This document shows, piece by piece, positions 23,147 to 34,690 of a DNA stretch of 64,000 bases (position 1 is the first letter of the stretch; each line of letters opens with the position of its first letter). The notes below the pieces were generated by a model. The model saw nothing but the letters and a program-made list of their open reading frames with translations, did no database searches and had not been told where the DNA came from. This stretch comes from Trametopsis cervina. Lineage: Eukaryota > Basidiomycota > Agaricomycetes > Polyporales > Irpicaceae. Both the position numbers and the translations under genes were made by a program. The DNA lies in assembly GCA_022385755.1 (NCBI GenBank), contig MU278361.1, positions 655,776-719,775 on the forward strand. The letters are read 5' to 3'.

Positions 23147-23880
23147 TCAGGCCTCGTCGGCCTTTTCCTCAGCACCCTGCGTGGTTATCTCAGTTTCCGG
23201 TTCGAGTGGCGTGAGCACAAAGAGCTCGCGCAGCGTTGGACGCGGCACGGCCTTCAACACGACCTGGGTCGTGAGGCGCGTGTAGTGAGTGAGCTTATCT
23301 TGTGTAGGATATAAAGCAGGAATACTCACCCGTCGATGCCCATGTTCATCGTAATCATGTGGGTTGTGGCTTACGGACCAGTAAAACACCTCAGGGCCAG
23401 GCTTCGTCCCAAAACTGGGCGCACAATAAAAGTCAGTTTCCATGCTTCGCTACCAAACCTCCCAGAAGTATTTACCTCCAGCACCACTCGCCTGTTCCAA
23501 TACGGTGAGCTTGGATGTTCCAATCGTTGAACAATCCACCGCTTCCAAACGCGACGACCATGCCGTTGTGAGATACGATGACGGGCATATTATGGACCTT
23601 GACCGTAAATTCGCCTGCTGTGATACCGTTCGCGTCGGGATTCGGGTTTTTAGCGACTTCCCACTGAGCGAAAGGGTCAGCGAGGAACTAAAAGACAGCA
23701 AATGGCATGTACAATCGAGGAGAGGACACCACCGGGCAGGACAACGATAGGCTCAAACTTCGCTCGTGGATCAGGATCTTCGAGGGAGGTGTCGGTGGTG
23801 AGGAAAGAGCGTGTTACGCTGACGTCTTGAACGAGGTAGCGTCCAGGTGAAAGGGTGGGCGGCAAGATAGGTGGGCTCAT
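23147..23880 (-). CDS. Beta-trefoil protease-inhibitor-like protein (I66-like), copy 2
   Basis: This 185-residue paralogue of the gene at 17109-17939 has exons 23880-23713, 23663-23476, 23414-23330 and 23263-23147. Exons 2 and 3 have exactly the same lengths (188 and 85 nt) as in copy 1. It starts MSPPILPPTLSPGRYLVQDV and contains IVVLPGGV, WEVAKN, FTVKVHNMPV, DWNIQAHRIG and YWSVSHNPHDYDEHGHRRV. It ends soon after LRELFVLTPLEPE with an acidic tail. No signal peptide is seen, as is usual for cytosolic mushroom protease inhibitors. If the I66 assignment is right, it would inhibit serine or cysteine proteases; the target is unknown. Confidence 0.6.
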
Positions 23881-25375
23881 GGCTACCAGGAAATTGCTGA
23901 GACACTCTCTACGATAGGGTTGTATGTTCTCGTCAAGCGAGGGGGGAAATTGGAAGGAGCTGCGAGTGGTTAGATGTCGTGGCTCGACGCTATTTAACGG
24001 CTGCGAGATCCGCATTTTCTTGGCATCCTCAGCATTGTTGTATATGTCACAGTGTGGGCGGGACTACCTGGGAAACGCGCGACTACAGCAAAAGCTGTCC
24101 ATAATGGCAATATGCACTCACCAAATCACGAAGCATGAGCGTCGTAGCGGGAAAGCTAAAAAGCCCATCCATTCCGGCGTCAGAAACTCGTATGGCGAAC
24201 CATTTCGACTGCCACGGTCATGACGCTTCTCATGTGCTACATACGCTTTCAAAGCAGGTGGAATGACCTGCATATTTAGGACTGGGGTCGCAAGTGTCGC
24301 TTGCACCGAAGCGCATACATGGGAAGCGGCAATGTCAGCGGCTTGGTAGAATGGGCATGACTACGCATCTCTGGCAGATAGGCGAGCATGACAGTGTTCC
24401 GACGGCGCGATAGTGCGATGACGCTGAGTGGGACATGCATGCCATGGACAAGTCCTGCGAGGTCAGCCTCACCGTTCCACGGTTCGACTCGGCCTGTAAT
24501 TACCACAGACCTGGAGGCATGGAAGGGCAAACGTGCCTTGAATTTCCGCTGTCTGATATAGCACGCAGAACCATTGTACTGCGATGCCATGTCAGAGTGC
24601 GGACTTGCAAGGTGTGAGTGATTGGGATTGAGAGTGCCGAATGTCCCATCTGTCAGATGTTGTAGGTGAGCTGAGGAATGGACTGGCTACGCCCTAGAAG
24701 TGAATCAGCTGACGCTACACGGCCGTGCTTGTCCACGCACCTCATTCAATGTCTACATGATGTTTTCCGCACTGCTTAGTCCAAGATACGAGCCGCGCGC
24801 CATGCTCTTCGGAGATAACTGAGAGTCATTTGATGCTGGGAGTACAGGCGAGCCGCAAGACTCGATCACCATGTCTGGAAGATGAGTAAGAGAAGATATG
24901 GTGCATATTTTGCTTGGACGCGATGAAGAAGGACCACTATACCGGTTCGCCTGGTAACGTCCTCACATCTGTTTCTGCGTGATTCATAGCGCTGACACGA
25001 AGTAGTGATGCAGTCAGGTTAGGAAGGATGGTTGGCGTTGCGTTCACTCGCGCTTTGTGCAAGGTAAATGAAGCACGTGAAGCACAGCGATCGCTAGCCG
25101 GCGATTACCGACCATGGTTGATTACGTAGTTCAAACATTTGACATGAGTCCGAGTTGTATCTTACCTTCTACTCCTTGAATGTCAGCTAATTCAAATCTT
25201 AAGCAATCTATCGGAATTCTGGTCGCATAGCTGACGTTGTTGGTACGTGGGCCCGTTTGGCTTGCGATACCGTGTTTTGCCCAGGTCTCCAGCATACGGG
25301 CAGCTGACCTGCACAGTCATCATCGTCCTCATACAATGAGACTATGCAACTCCTGACTGTGGGGCATATCTATAC
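23881..25375. other. Intergenic, no gene recognised
   Basis: This is the upstream region of I66-like copy 2 and of the glycosidase remnant. Only short unconnected frames occur, and no repeat or RNA gene was recognised. Confidence 0.4.
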
Positions 25376-27081
25376 CTCATGACTCTGCGGTGAGTACTGT
25401 CTCTCCTCTCAAACCACCATCATACCTCTAACGAGTCTTCTCATACCGACGTTTGCAGCGCTGCTCTTGTTTTGGGAGGTGCTCGCGAGCCTCACTCCCT
25501 GTGCAGCAAAGCCGACTCTCTCTTCTGACCAGCTCTCTTTCTCTGTCTCAGTGGGCGGCAACGACAATCACTTCATACGCGATAACGTCACTTCGGCACA
25601 GCTACTTTTGACAAGCCCAAACGCCTCACATGCACCCAGCCGTCTGGTCGTCGCTTTTCCTGCCGGAAACTCAGGCGCACTGACCTATTTTCTACCTCTA
25701 AACTCATCTGATATCTCTATTGAGCTTGTCAATGGATCGCTTTCGAGCGTCGCGAAGGAGTTCAACAACTCTGGCGTCCAAGCAGATCTACATGTCCAGG
25801 GTAATGTTACTTTAGGCGTGACTATAATCGGAGCAGTGAGAGCTATGCGAGGTGCGAAATGAGCTTCCTCCATAACTGAAAGCAGCTTATCTGTACCAAA
25901 CAAGACTACGTCGAGGGCAACAGAACAATGCACTCGATATTCAACTACACCCTCGAATCATTCAACGCCTCCTCCGTGCGTTTTCATCGCCGTTGGATCA
26001 ACAGCACGGTTGGAGACCCCCCATTGATCTTCCACGGCGCTGATCTTTATCTCTCGGTCCCCGAGGGAAGCCCTACGCAGTTCTTAGACGAACCATCTGA
26101 GAACACAACAATTTCGCCAACGGTGAACATCATCTCCCCTGCCGGTAGCTCGGGCTTGATCAGAGTTGCGGTAGTGACCAATGAGACTAGTCTCGTGGGA
26201 CCAGGCCCTTCGCGTCTCTTTTTGGCTGAAAGTACACACAACACTCAGGACTTGCGGACTGCATCGCAAGGCTTGTCGAATGGCAATAGCTCTACGGCGG
26301 ACCAAGTAAGGCTTCGGCTTCGTACGAATTTGAGTACTTACGAGCGCCCAGGTATCGTTTCTCTTCTTCGCGGATAAAGCAGTAGCAGGAGGCTGGCGAT
26401 TTCTGACGGTGATCTCGATGGTTTTCAGTACATCTGCGGAGTGCTGACATATTCTGTGTAGTACTTTGGGCGTGACACGCTGATAGCTCTAAGACTGCTC
26501 ATGTCCACACTTACCTCCGATGCCATTGAATCTGTTCTTGGCGTTGTCATCGAGCGCACCAACTCAACAGGAGCCATCGCCCATGAAGAGACTATCGGTA
26601 AGTTGTGTTCTATTTGACCGAGAATCCGCTAATTGTGGGACATAGGCGATTATGCATCATTCGTCAGTAGCTAATGGTTTCCAAGCAAATCGACTGCAAC
26701 AGCTGATTAGATGCACAGATTAATATGAACAATGGGCAACCTGAGCTCGGAGCACCAATTCATGGTATTAACAACAGCGAAGTTGGAGGCATAGCTGAGG
26801 TCTGGGAACGGCACGCTCCCGCACTGTTTCCCGCGAATCGCGCCACTGAATATTCTCGGTCGAGGATCCCATCGCGCTCGCTCTCAAGTTCTAAAGACGC
26901 ACGTTCCATCGACAAACTGCGGCCTTTGCAAACATATGCAGGACAGGTACAAGAGCAACGGATGACTGGGTGCCCGAGGCACCCTCCCGGCTGCTCTGTC
27001 CTTGATTTTCATCTCCCACCCTCCCCGACATTCCTGTGGGACAACACCGAGTTCGAATCGCAATCGTACGGCTGGGACTAG
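25376..27081 (+). pseudogene. Truncated six-hairpin-glycosidase-like (debranching-enzyme-like) gene
   Basis: Exons at about 25458-25851, 25905-26305, 26352-26408, 26462-26597, 26646-26662 and from 26719 read through as one frame. The start is hydrophobic (LLLFWEVLASL), probably a signal peptide. Then come N-glycosylation-rich beta sequence, GGWRFLTYFGRDTLIALRLL and HEETIGDYASF. The last two blocks are how I recall secreted fungal six-hairpin glycosidases related to the glycogen-debranching-enzyme C-domain. After INMNNGQPELG the family resemblance stops, and the frame runs on in unrelated sequence to 27081, so the larger part of the (alpha/alpha)6 catalytic domain is missing. The nearest upstream ATG (25380) splices into the wrong frame. 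I judge it a 3'-truncated remnant, probably cut by the rearrangement that created the adjoining inverted-repeat arm. Confidence 0.55.
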
Positions 27082-27526
27082 TCGCTTCCTATGCAGCTGG
27101 CATGCCATTGCCCTTGTTCTGTACTTGGCGCGGTCAGATCGGCCACTCGTAGTAATGGGCCTCCGCACACAAGCCGGCCTTCGTACCATGATTGCCAGTG
27201 TGTAGAGATTGTCCGTGAATGATGCCAAATGGGCAAATTATACTAGTAGTTCAGATAATTGTTGTCAACAAATACAACGTTTTATGTACCGTGTATGCAG
27301 TGGGCTCCGTGATGTTTGCGTCAAATGTACATAACTATATGCCCGCTCCGCTAGATGCTCACGCACGTAGAAACTGCAATACTAGGGCTTCCATTGACGG
27401 CGTACAGTACAAAGCAGGAGAGGGATCAACAAGAAGATACTAAGACCTAACGATAGCGAATGTAAGAAATGTACGGAGATCGCTCGAAGCATTGGGCGCG
27501 ATACAAATAGCTGAAATGATGGTATG

Positions 27527-30500
27527 TTATGTTGCTCTTGCAGTATGACACTGCGTCCACAGCTCGCCATGAACAAAATGGGAGAGATCGAGATGAAGAC
27601 TGTGTTCGCCAGTGACCCGTAGGGTACTGGGCCTCCAGAGTCCTACACGATAGTCTGGGGGAACCCAGAAGAGGAGTTCACCCTCAGCGCCCAGCATGTA
27701 ACCAGTGACCTCGTCCAATTCGGAGGAATCAGTGTATTGAGTGAGCTGAGGTTCGGTTGCGTTATCAGGTGAGGACTCTGCAAAACAAGAATAAGCCCAA
27801 CGAAGACTATAAGAAGCATAAAGAAGCGGAAGAGCGTACCAGAATCGCGTTTGGGCGTGGAAATAGGTGTGATAGGCAAAGGTGTGATAGCGCTGCTCTG
27901 CAAATCGGAGGCCGCCACTCCTCTCTCTACTATTGGAGAGAGTGGGAGGGAGGTTTCCAGAGATGACAGGTGAGTAAGTGAAGTAGAGGTGACGGCGGGC
28001 GCACTCCACAGGCGGACCGTGTGATCGTCCGAGCCCGAGAAGATTGTCCCGCCATCCTGCGAGTATGCAACAGAGAGGACTCTGCCGGTGTGTCCTCTGA
28101 GAGGGCCTCCAATAGGCGCGCGGGTCGTGACATCGCATATGCGGATCGAGTTGTCTCCTGAACCACATACAAGCGTCTTCCCATCCGGTGAGAAGGCGAT
28201 ACAGGTGGCCCAGCGAGTATAAGCATTAAGAATTGCACCGATCAGTTCTTGTGTGTCGACACGCCACAGCCGAATCGTGCGGTCGAAGGATCCCAATGCC
28301 ATGATCTGCCCATCAGGCGAGAAGGCCAGCGCTTGAAGTGTTCTCGTGTGTCCGCGGAGAGGCTGACCGATATGCTGCCTCGTCGCCATATCCCACAGCA
28401 TGATTGTCTTGTCGTCTGATGCGGAGGCAAGATAGCGCCCATCCGGTGAGAAACCGATAGATTCTACACTGTCGGTGTGTAGGGCCAAGGGGTCTCCCAG
28501 CTGCTCGCCCGTTGCTGCGCTCCACAACCTGATGGCCTTGTCGTATGAACCTGATGCAACAATCTTGCTGTCCGGTGAGAACACCACTGAGTTGATCAAG
28601 CTAGAATGGCCCTTGAGGGAGAGCAATACTGGCTGTCCTGTCTGCGCATCCCACAGCCTGATTGTATGATCATACGCGCCCGACACAGCCATTCTTCCAT
28701 CCGGGGAGAACGCCACTGACGACACCAGTTCTTCATGGCCCCGGATCGGCCCCCCCGCCACAGGCTCTCCGGTGCAGACATTCCACATGAGAACTGTGCC
28801 GTCAGCTAAACCCCATGCAGCAACATCACTACCGGGAGAGAATGCAACTGCAGAGATATGACCACTGTGGCCAGCCATAGGGCTGCGTTTGGTAGGCGCG
28901 GTATCTGTCCTCCACACCTGAATGGTCCCGCCTTCTGTGGCTGAGACTAAGGTCTGACTGTCTGACAAAAACGAAATCGAGGGAACCACCCGGGAGTGAC
29001 CCGTAAGCAGGTTTCCGGCCGCCTGCCCAGTGTCCGCCATCCACAGCCGTATTATGTTGTCACGGGCGCTCGATGCAACGATGCGTCCGTCAGGTGAAAA
29101 CGCGACAGACATGACAGACTTCGTGTGACCGCGTAGGGGTTCACCTTTTGGCTTCCCCGTCGCTACATCCCAAAGTCGGACTGTGTTGTCCAAGGCGCCA
29201 GATACCAATGTACACCCGTTAGCCGAGAATGCAACTGAGACAATAACCCACATATGGCCCTCGAGAGGTGCATACATTAGCTGTCTTGTCTCTTCGCGAT
29301 AGACACGGACTGTCTTGTCAAGTGATCCCAGGGCAAACATCTTTCCACAAGGCGAGAAAGCGATTGACGTGACAGTATCTGCATCGCCAATGAGGAGTTC
29401 TCCGGCGAGTTCTCTCTCTGCCACCTTCCACAGCCGGACTGTCTTGTCATCGGACCCCGAGACCAACGTCTGCCCATCCACCGAGAACGCGAGCGACTCA
29501 ATCGACTCTGTATGGCCGCGGAGGTCATCACCTATTTGACTCCCAGTAGTTACGTTCCAAAGGCGGATCGTTCCGTCATCTGAGCCTGAGGCAATAGTCT
29601 GGCCGTCTTGAGAGAACGCAACCGCACGGACCGGTTTTTCGTGGGCGACGACGGGCTTCCCCACACGTTCTCCAGTCATTGCATTCCACAACGCAACTGT
29701 GCCGTCCAAGTAGGCCATTGCGAGGATACGTTTGTCTGGTGAGACAGCAAATTTCAAGGTGTACTTTCTTGTATCGATGCGAAGGATGCACTCAGGCCAC
29801 TGTACATCCTCTTGATTGACAACGTGAACCGCACCCGTGTAGACTTCTGAATAGCAGCGATGGATGAACGATGCCTGAGGGACATATGCAAGCGCGGATA
29901 TATAGAGGTGAGGCGTGGACAAAGTTATCGCAGGTAAGCACATCAAGATGAACCGGTCAACCTCGTCGAGCATCTTGTCCAGCTGCTGGCGTGATCGCTC
30001 GTCCGTATCCGATTTGAACGTCTAGGCAGGCGTACGGTATCGTAAGATGCCTGATTTGCGCTCCGAAATGACAACACACTTACCGTAATCCACTTGTGAA
30101 CCCCTTTGATCCCTGTAGACGCGGAGCCAACCAATCCAAGAAGAGACATGACTTCGAGCCAGAAAACCAGCTTCGCTTCTAGGAAAGAGGATAGTTTACC
30201 AAACGGACACTGGGCGTGTGGGGCTGCAATCAGATGGGAGTGCCAAAACTGGCAGGCGTAGTTCAACGCAGGATATATATTGTTCTGGATTCTTGGAGCG
30301 AGGTCCGACACATCCTTATTAGCCCGATACGAGGTTTCCAAATTACAGATGTTGAACCGAAGGTGAGCCTGCATGGTACGCAGACACGCGTCGACAAGCT
30401 TGACATGTGCGGTTAGGGGGTTAATCAGAAAGATGTTGCTAGGTATATCATGAGTCAGGTAATCCCTCAGGGATGTGTGTGCGGGCTGTATCGGGCAATT

Positions 30501-32673
30501 GCGCTCCCTGTCGGCTACAGATACACCGCGGAACAGCGGTGCAAGGTGGGGCAATACACTTGCTGCAGCTTTTATATCTTCATGACCTTTACCGATCAGG
30601 TCTTCCCAGGCACGCCATGGAAGAGGCTCGTACGTAGTGACAATGAGACCGAGGACTCGACGAAGCTTCTCCCGTAGTTCGGCCTCGAATGCTTCTGTCT
30701 CAACGACATTGCCAATCGTGATGACTTTATGCATAATTGCTGCGTACAACTTCCCCAGCCCACGGTATTGCTGCGTATCGAGCATGACAAACCGGTCCCA
30801 TACTGAGGAACCAGGACTATCATTCTTGATGAACTCGCATGCAGTATACGCCCACTGGAAGGATTTCTCCGCCTGTTCAGCCAAAGAAGGTACCCAGTCG
30901 TTCCGTATCGTGTCTTCTTCGGCATCCAGAGGTGTTTTCAGGAGCTCATATTCGATAAACCGATGTATGTCGCCCGCCGCATCGTCCGCAACTAGAATGT
31001 CCATATATTGTATTTGGGCCTTGCCATATAGAGCCTTGAGGATATCGGGTTGCGGGCGAGAAGTGATGAAGAATCGAATGTTCTCGGGCAATGTGGAGTC
31101 CATCGCTAGTCGACTAAGACAGTCAAGCAGCTGCGCACGCTCTCCATCGGCCACTTCGTCCAGAGCGTCGATGACAACGACGATAGGCCCAACGAACTGC
31201 AGTCTCTTTGCCGGTTTTAGGATGAACTCGTCTAGCTGTAGTTGCGGAGAACGCGTAGTGCGTAAATCCTTGTCGGCCTTGATGATCTCGACAAGCGTAT
31301 TCTTCCATCCACTGTCGAGTTCGGCAAACCCCCGCGCGATCGTGCTAAGAAAACGATCCACGGACCGCTCCGTTTGATGAGATGCACTGAAGCAGAACGA
31401 CGCGCCAAGCCTATGGAGGGACTTGAAGTAGTGCGCGATCTCGTGCGCGACGGCAGACTTCCCAGACCCTGCGACACCGGCGAGGAGCACCATACGCTCA
31501 CACCCTTGGCCATCCTCGTCTATTCCTCCGTGCAAACGCCTGCTGATAGAATCAAGGAGGCGAACACGAGTACCTTTCAAACACCGCTTTTCAGGAACAC
31601 ATCCCGCACCCTCGGCATAACGCATGTCGTCCAAATAGCTCTTAGCCGCTGCAACAGTCTGAGGGATATGTGACACCAAGAAGAGTCGATCTACTTACTC
31701 AGATCGTCCACTCCTACCGCTGAAACAGTCTGAGGAATAGACAACGCCAAGAATAGTCGATCTACTTACCCATTTTGTCTACTGCGTCTGCGGTTGCTTT
31801 TGTGATGTCCAAGGTCCGCACGACCGTGACCTCCGTATGGATAGCCCCGACCTCCTTGAATTGGTCCATAAGTGAGCATAAGGACTGTATATGCCTCTCG
31901 AGCTGGTTTTTCCTCTGATCCGAGACAAAGCCCTTGATAGCCCGTTCCGCTAATGTGAAACTGGGTGGTTAGGTTGTTGCGTAAGTCTGCCTGGTGTAAA
32001 GTCCTCACCGAAACTTTCGGTCTTCACGTATTCCGTAATAAAATTGCCGCATTCAAATGTGGCATGTGCCATCTTCTCGAAGAACTCAAAGTGGTCCTTG
32101 ACGTATTCCAGAGGCGCTGCCTTGCCGGTAAAGTCGTGCGCTCGCTCAATTGCAGCGACGAGATCCCTCAGCCTCTGATCAGTCTTAAGCTGATTGTTGA
32201 TCGCCTGCTCCCTCCGTCAAATTAGCTGTACAGTGAGATCCCATAATGCGCTTACCTTCGGTACAATCGAAAACACCGTCATCGCAGCGTGGGCGTAGGT
32301 ATTGATCTGATGGGCTGATCCTTGAGTTATTGGAACGACGGGGCATGTCTCAACGCACTTGCGATATATCCTGGACCAAGCTGGCAAACGCTTTCACGCT
32401 GTCAAGCACAGGTTCCCATGCGTCGACATCCTCTTGAATGGCGTTCACCATTGCGCCCGCGCCTTCAAGAGTGCCGAACATTTTCTGCACCGGTGCTGGG
32501 GCAAGGCGCATACGCTCGACCTCGATGTTTGCATTGGACACGATGCGATTCGCAGCGTCATCTCTAGCCTTTCGAGTGATCTTGCATCGGACACTTGGTC
32601 CCAAGGCGGACTGTATCCTGCTATTGGGCTTTCCTGGCCGTGTGAGCTGGAGTGAGACGTCTGCTATGCACAT
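27527..32673 (-). CDS. NLR-like receptor, NACHT-WD40 (copy A)
   Basis: This is a STAND NTPase of the fungal NLR group, 1586 residues. The exons are 32673-32359, 32306-32256, 32204-32009, 31949-31770, 31719-31699 (a 21-nt microexon), 31648-30084, 30021-27840 and 27777-27527. Residues 1-254 are a predicted helical N-terminal region with no named death-fold or enzyme domain that I recognise. NACHT starts near 255: Walker A is GVAGSGKS near residue 310 and Walker B is VVVIDALDE near 420. After the conserved LPQ..ASFIHRCYS-type linker come 14 WD40 repeats, about 870-1450, enough for two seven-bladed propellers. The tail ends with ELLFWVPPDYRVGLW and LDLSHFVHGE. In repeat 13 the WD Trp is Cys (RICDVTTRAP). 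NLRs of this build act in fungal non-self recognition; the trigger here is unknown. Confidence 0.92.
31649..31769 (-). repeat. Duplicated 50-nt introns around a 21-nt microexon (NLR A)
   Basis: Introns 31769-31720 and 31698-31649 are each 50 nt and nearly identical: both start GTAAGTAGATCGACT and end CCTCAGACTGTT-CAG. They enclose the microexon 31719-31699, which encodes the seven codons read as AVGVDDL across phase 1 boundaries. The same arrangement exists at 59467-59587 in copy B. Confidence 0.85.
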
Positions 32674-34061
32674 GATTCAGTAACTTGAGTTGAATAAGAT
32701 TAAATGATTGGTGACCTCGCTCGGTGCCACTGTCTAGCGTTGAGTCAATATCGATGTGGGCAGAGCCTATGACTTGATCGAAGAGCATCGTGCGATGCCT
32801 CCAAACAGTAAGAGTAATTGATGATCTGCTAGGAACATCACTACGCGAGAACTATGAATGTAGTGCCTGCGAATTTGTGAAGGAAACCCACTATGTAAAC
32901 TGTTCAGTCCACTTCGGGCTCTTCGTACGAGCAGCGACCGCCGTCTTGTTCCCGCTTTCGCCCGCCGCAATTTTGACAAAGTAGCTCCGGGCTCTATCAG
33001 GGAGATCCTCACAACAAATATCTATCAAGGACGGTCAGGTAAATCCAAATGAAACCAAGCATAGATGAGAGTTTGCCTGAGATGGTGATGTAGCGAAGTG
33101 CACTGCTGCCACTTGATGGTAGTGCAGCCATCGCTGCCGGTGAGGCTGGTCTGCTCGAAGGGGACTAGATGCAAGGAGTGGAGGCTGGGAGTTACAGGCA
33201 CAGCCGTAGCATGTCGCCCTTCCAGCGTGCCCTCAGGATGAAAAGACCGTGATGACCGTGGGGATCTGAACTCGTGCAGATGTCTAAGCAGGACCCCCGC
33301 AGCTGTTGTAAACGCCTCCGTTCATCGAACCTTATGTGTGACGCCGTTCTGCTGAATCGGACGCAATGCAATGCAATGGATGCACTGCCAGGTGATGATA
33401 GGTTGGGGATGGTGACCGCGGTAAACAGGCGCTAGAGTACCTACTATATGCGTACGAATCGCCACATCGTCACGGTTCATCACATCAATTTCAGTTGAAG
33501 TTGGACTTGCAGGACGTCTCTACCTGGGTGGCTTCCCGTTGTGGAGAGTATATATGACAAACACGGTCAGAAATCGTGAGTGTCTGCTTAAGCTACTGAT
33601 GCAGCAGAATTAAATCAAAATGAACAAGTAGTGTGCAAGTACGTTTTGGCTCCGAATCGGGAGTGAACGTCGACGAGGGCATTCACCACTTGTGTCACCA
33701 ACGGCCACTATCCCACCTCGGAGTAGGTGATATTCATGGTCGTTGATGACTATTTCATGCTACATGTAAACAAAGTGAGTACAACCTCATACACTGTCTT
33801 TCCATATTCGAATGGTTATCATCTCGCGGAAGCAGTACTCGCATGCTCTCTGTAGCGACCTGCGCAATTATAGTCGTGTCACAATTCTGCAACCGTGCCG
33901 TGCATATTCTCGTAAGGCATCACCACGTTGAAGGACCCTTGAAAGGTGTGGCTGATGCCCGCCCGTCTCTCCCGTTCACGCAATACCCATGCTCCCGCTT
34001 TTATTGATTCCAGCTGGAAAGATAGTACAGAAGGAATGTACCCAGTGGTGCGCAAACCTGC
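32674..34061. other. Upstream flank of NLR A (within left arm)
   Basis: This non-coding stretch is shared with the right arm (57161-58561 reversed). It includes the promoter of NLR A. No TATA box stands out and no gene is supported. Confidence 0.4.
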
Positions 34062-34463
34062 TCATAGTTCGGACAGAGAAACTCTGGATAGGACGGCAAT
34101 TCGTACGTGCATTTGTTGGTCATCCCTCACAATCAGACTGATCAGTCGCACGTCCTTGAACAGGAGTATCAACGCGAGCTCAGAGATCGAAGTTGATAAC
34201 GGCCTTCTATCTTCCATTTGCGCTCTAAAGATTCTTCCACAGTACAAGCGTTCCAGACGTCTGGAAAGCAATGGGCTCTGTGAATAGGTGGTAAGCCCAA
34301 GCACAGCGCTGCTGCGCAGCTCATAGGAACTTAGGTCCAGGATAGTCAAAATCCGCACGTTTTTACAATGTGTGCTGTGCCGTAGGCAATGCGACGTCAG
34401 GAAGGCCGTTTCTGGGTGCCACGATGCAATGACGCAAGCGCCAACATCTTCCCAAGTGGCCAT
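34062..34463 (-). other. Frame conserved between both arms, unknown protein remnant
   Basis: A minus-strand frame contains GLTTYSQSPLL, RRLERLYCGRIF and MEDRRPLSTSISELALILL. The same frame is open in the right arm (56897-57160, plus strand) with few amino-acid changes, whereas the opposite-strand frame has a TAG in the right arm. It could be an exon of an unrecognised gene lying head to head with the NLR, or chance. No domain was recognised. Confidence 0.25.
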
Positions 34464-34690
34464 TCATGCCCTATTCGCCCACCTCTACGGTTTTCCCTAC
34501 TGGCCTCTCCGTCAATGGTTGAACACAGCGCAGATCTCCCGCTGAACGCCTTCATCCACTATCTTGCAGGCCTTCGGCTACGATATGGACGCATGAAAAT
34601 AAGCTCCAGCCCTCCAGTGCACCTATACGCCCTGTACCGGGTACACACAAAATATTTCCATACGTCGTAATGTTCTTTGACGCTCAGTCA

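Larger units (their letters stand above)
27330..34690. repeat. Left arm of large inverted duplication
   Basis: This segment matches the reverse complement of 56455-63900 over its whole length, including exons, introns and flanks. The outer limit is near 27330 (shared ATATGCCCGCTCCGCTA), and the inner limit is near 34690 (shared TTTCCATACG followed by CGTAATGTTCTTT). It contains the NLR gene A and about 2 kb of upstream flank. Similarity is lower in the inner 300 bases, where insertions and deletions occur. Confidence 0.9.

Noticed and set aside
28000..30000. Regularly spaced similar segments of about 126 bp, superficially like a repeat array
   Set aside because: They are the WD40 repeat codons of the NLR gene, not a CRISPR or satellite array; the same holds for 61400-63250.
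33946..34287. Plus-strand frame in the left arm, opposite the conserved minus-strand frame
   Set aside because: The equivalent codon in the right arm (near 57042) is TAG and the surrounding frame is otherwise just the complement of the better conserved frame.
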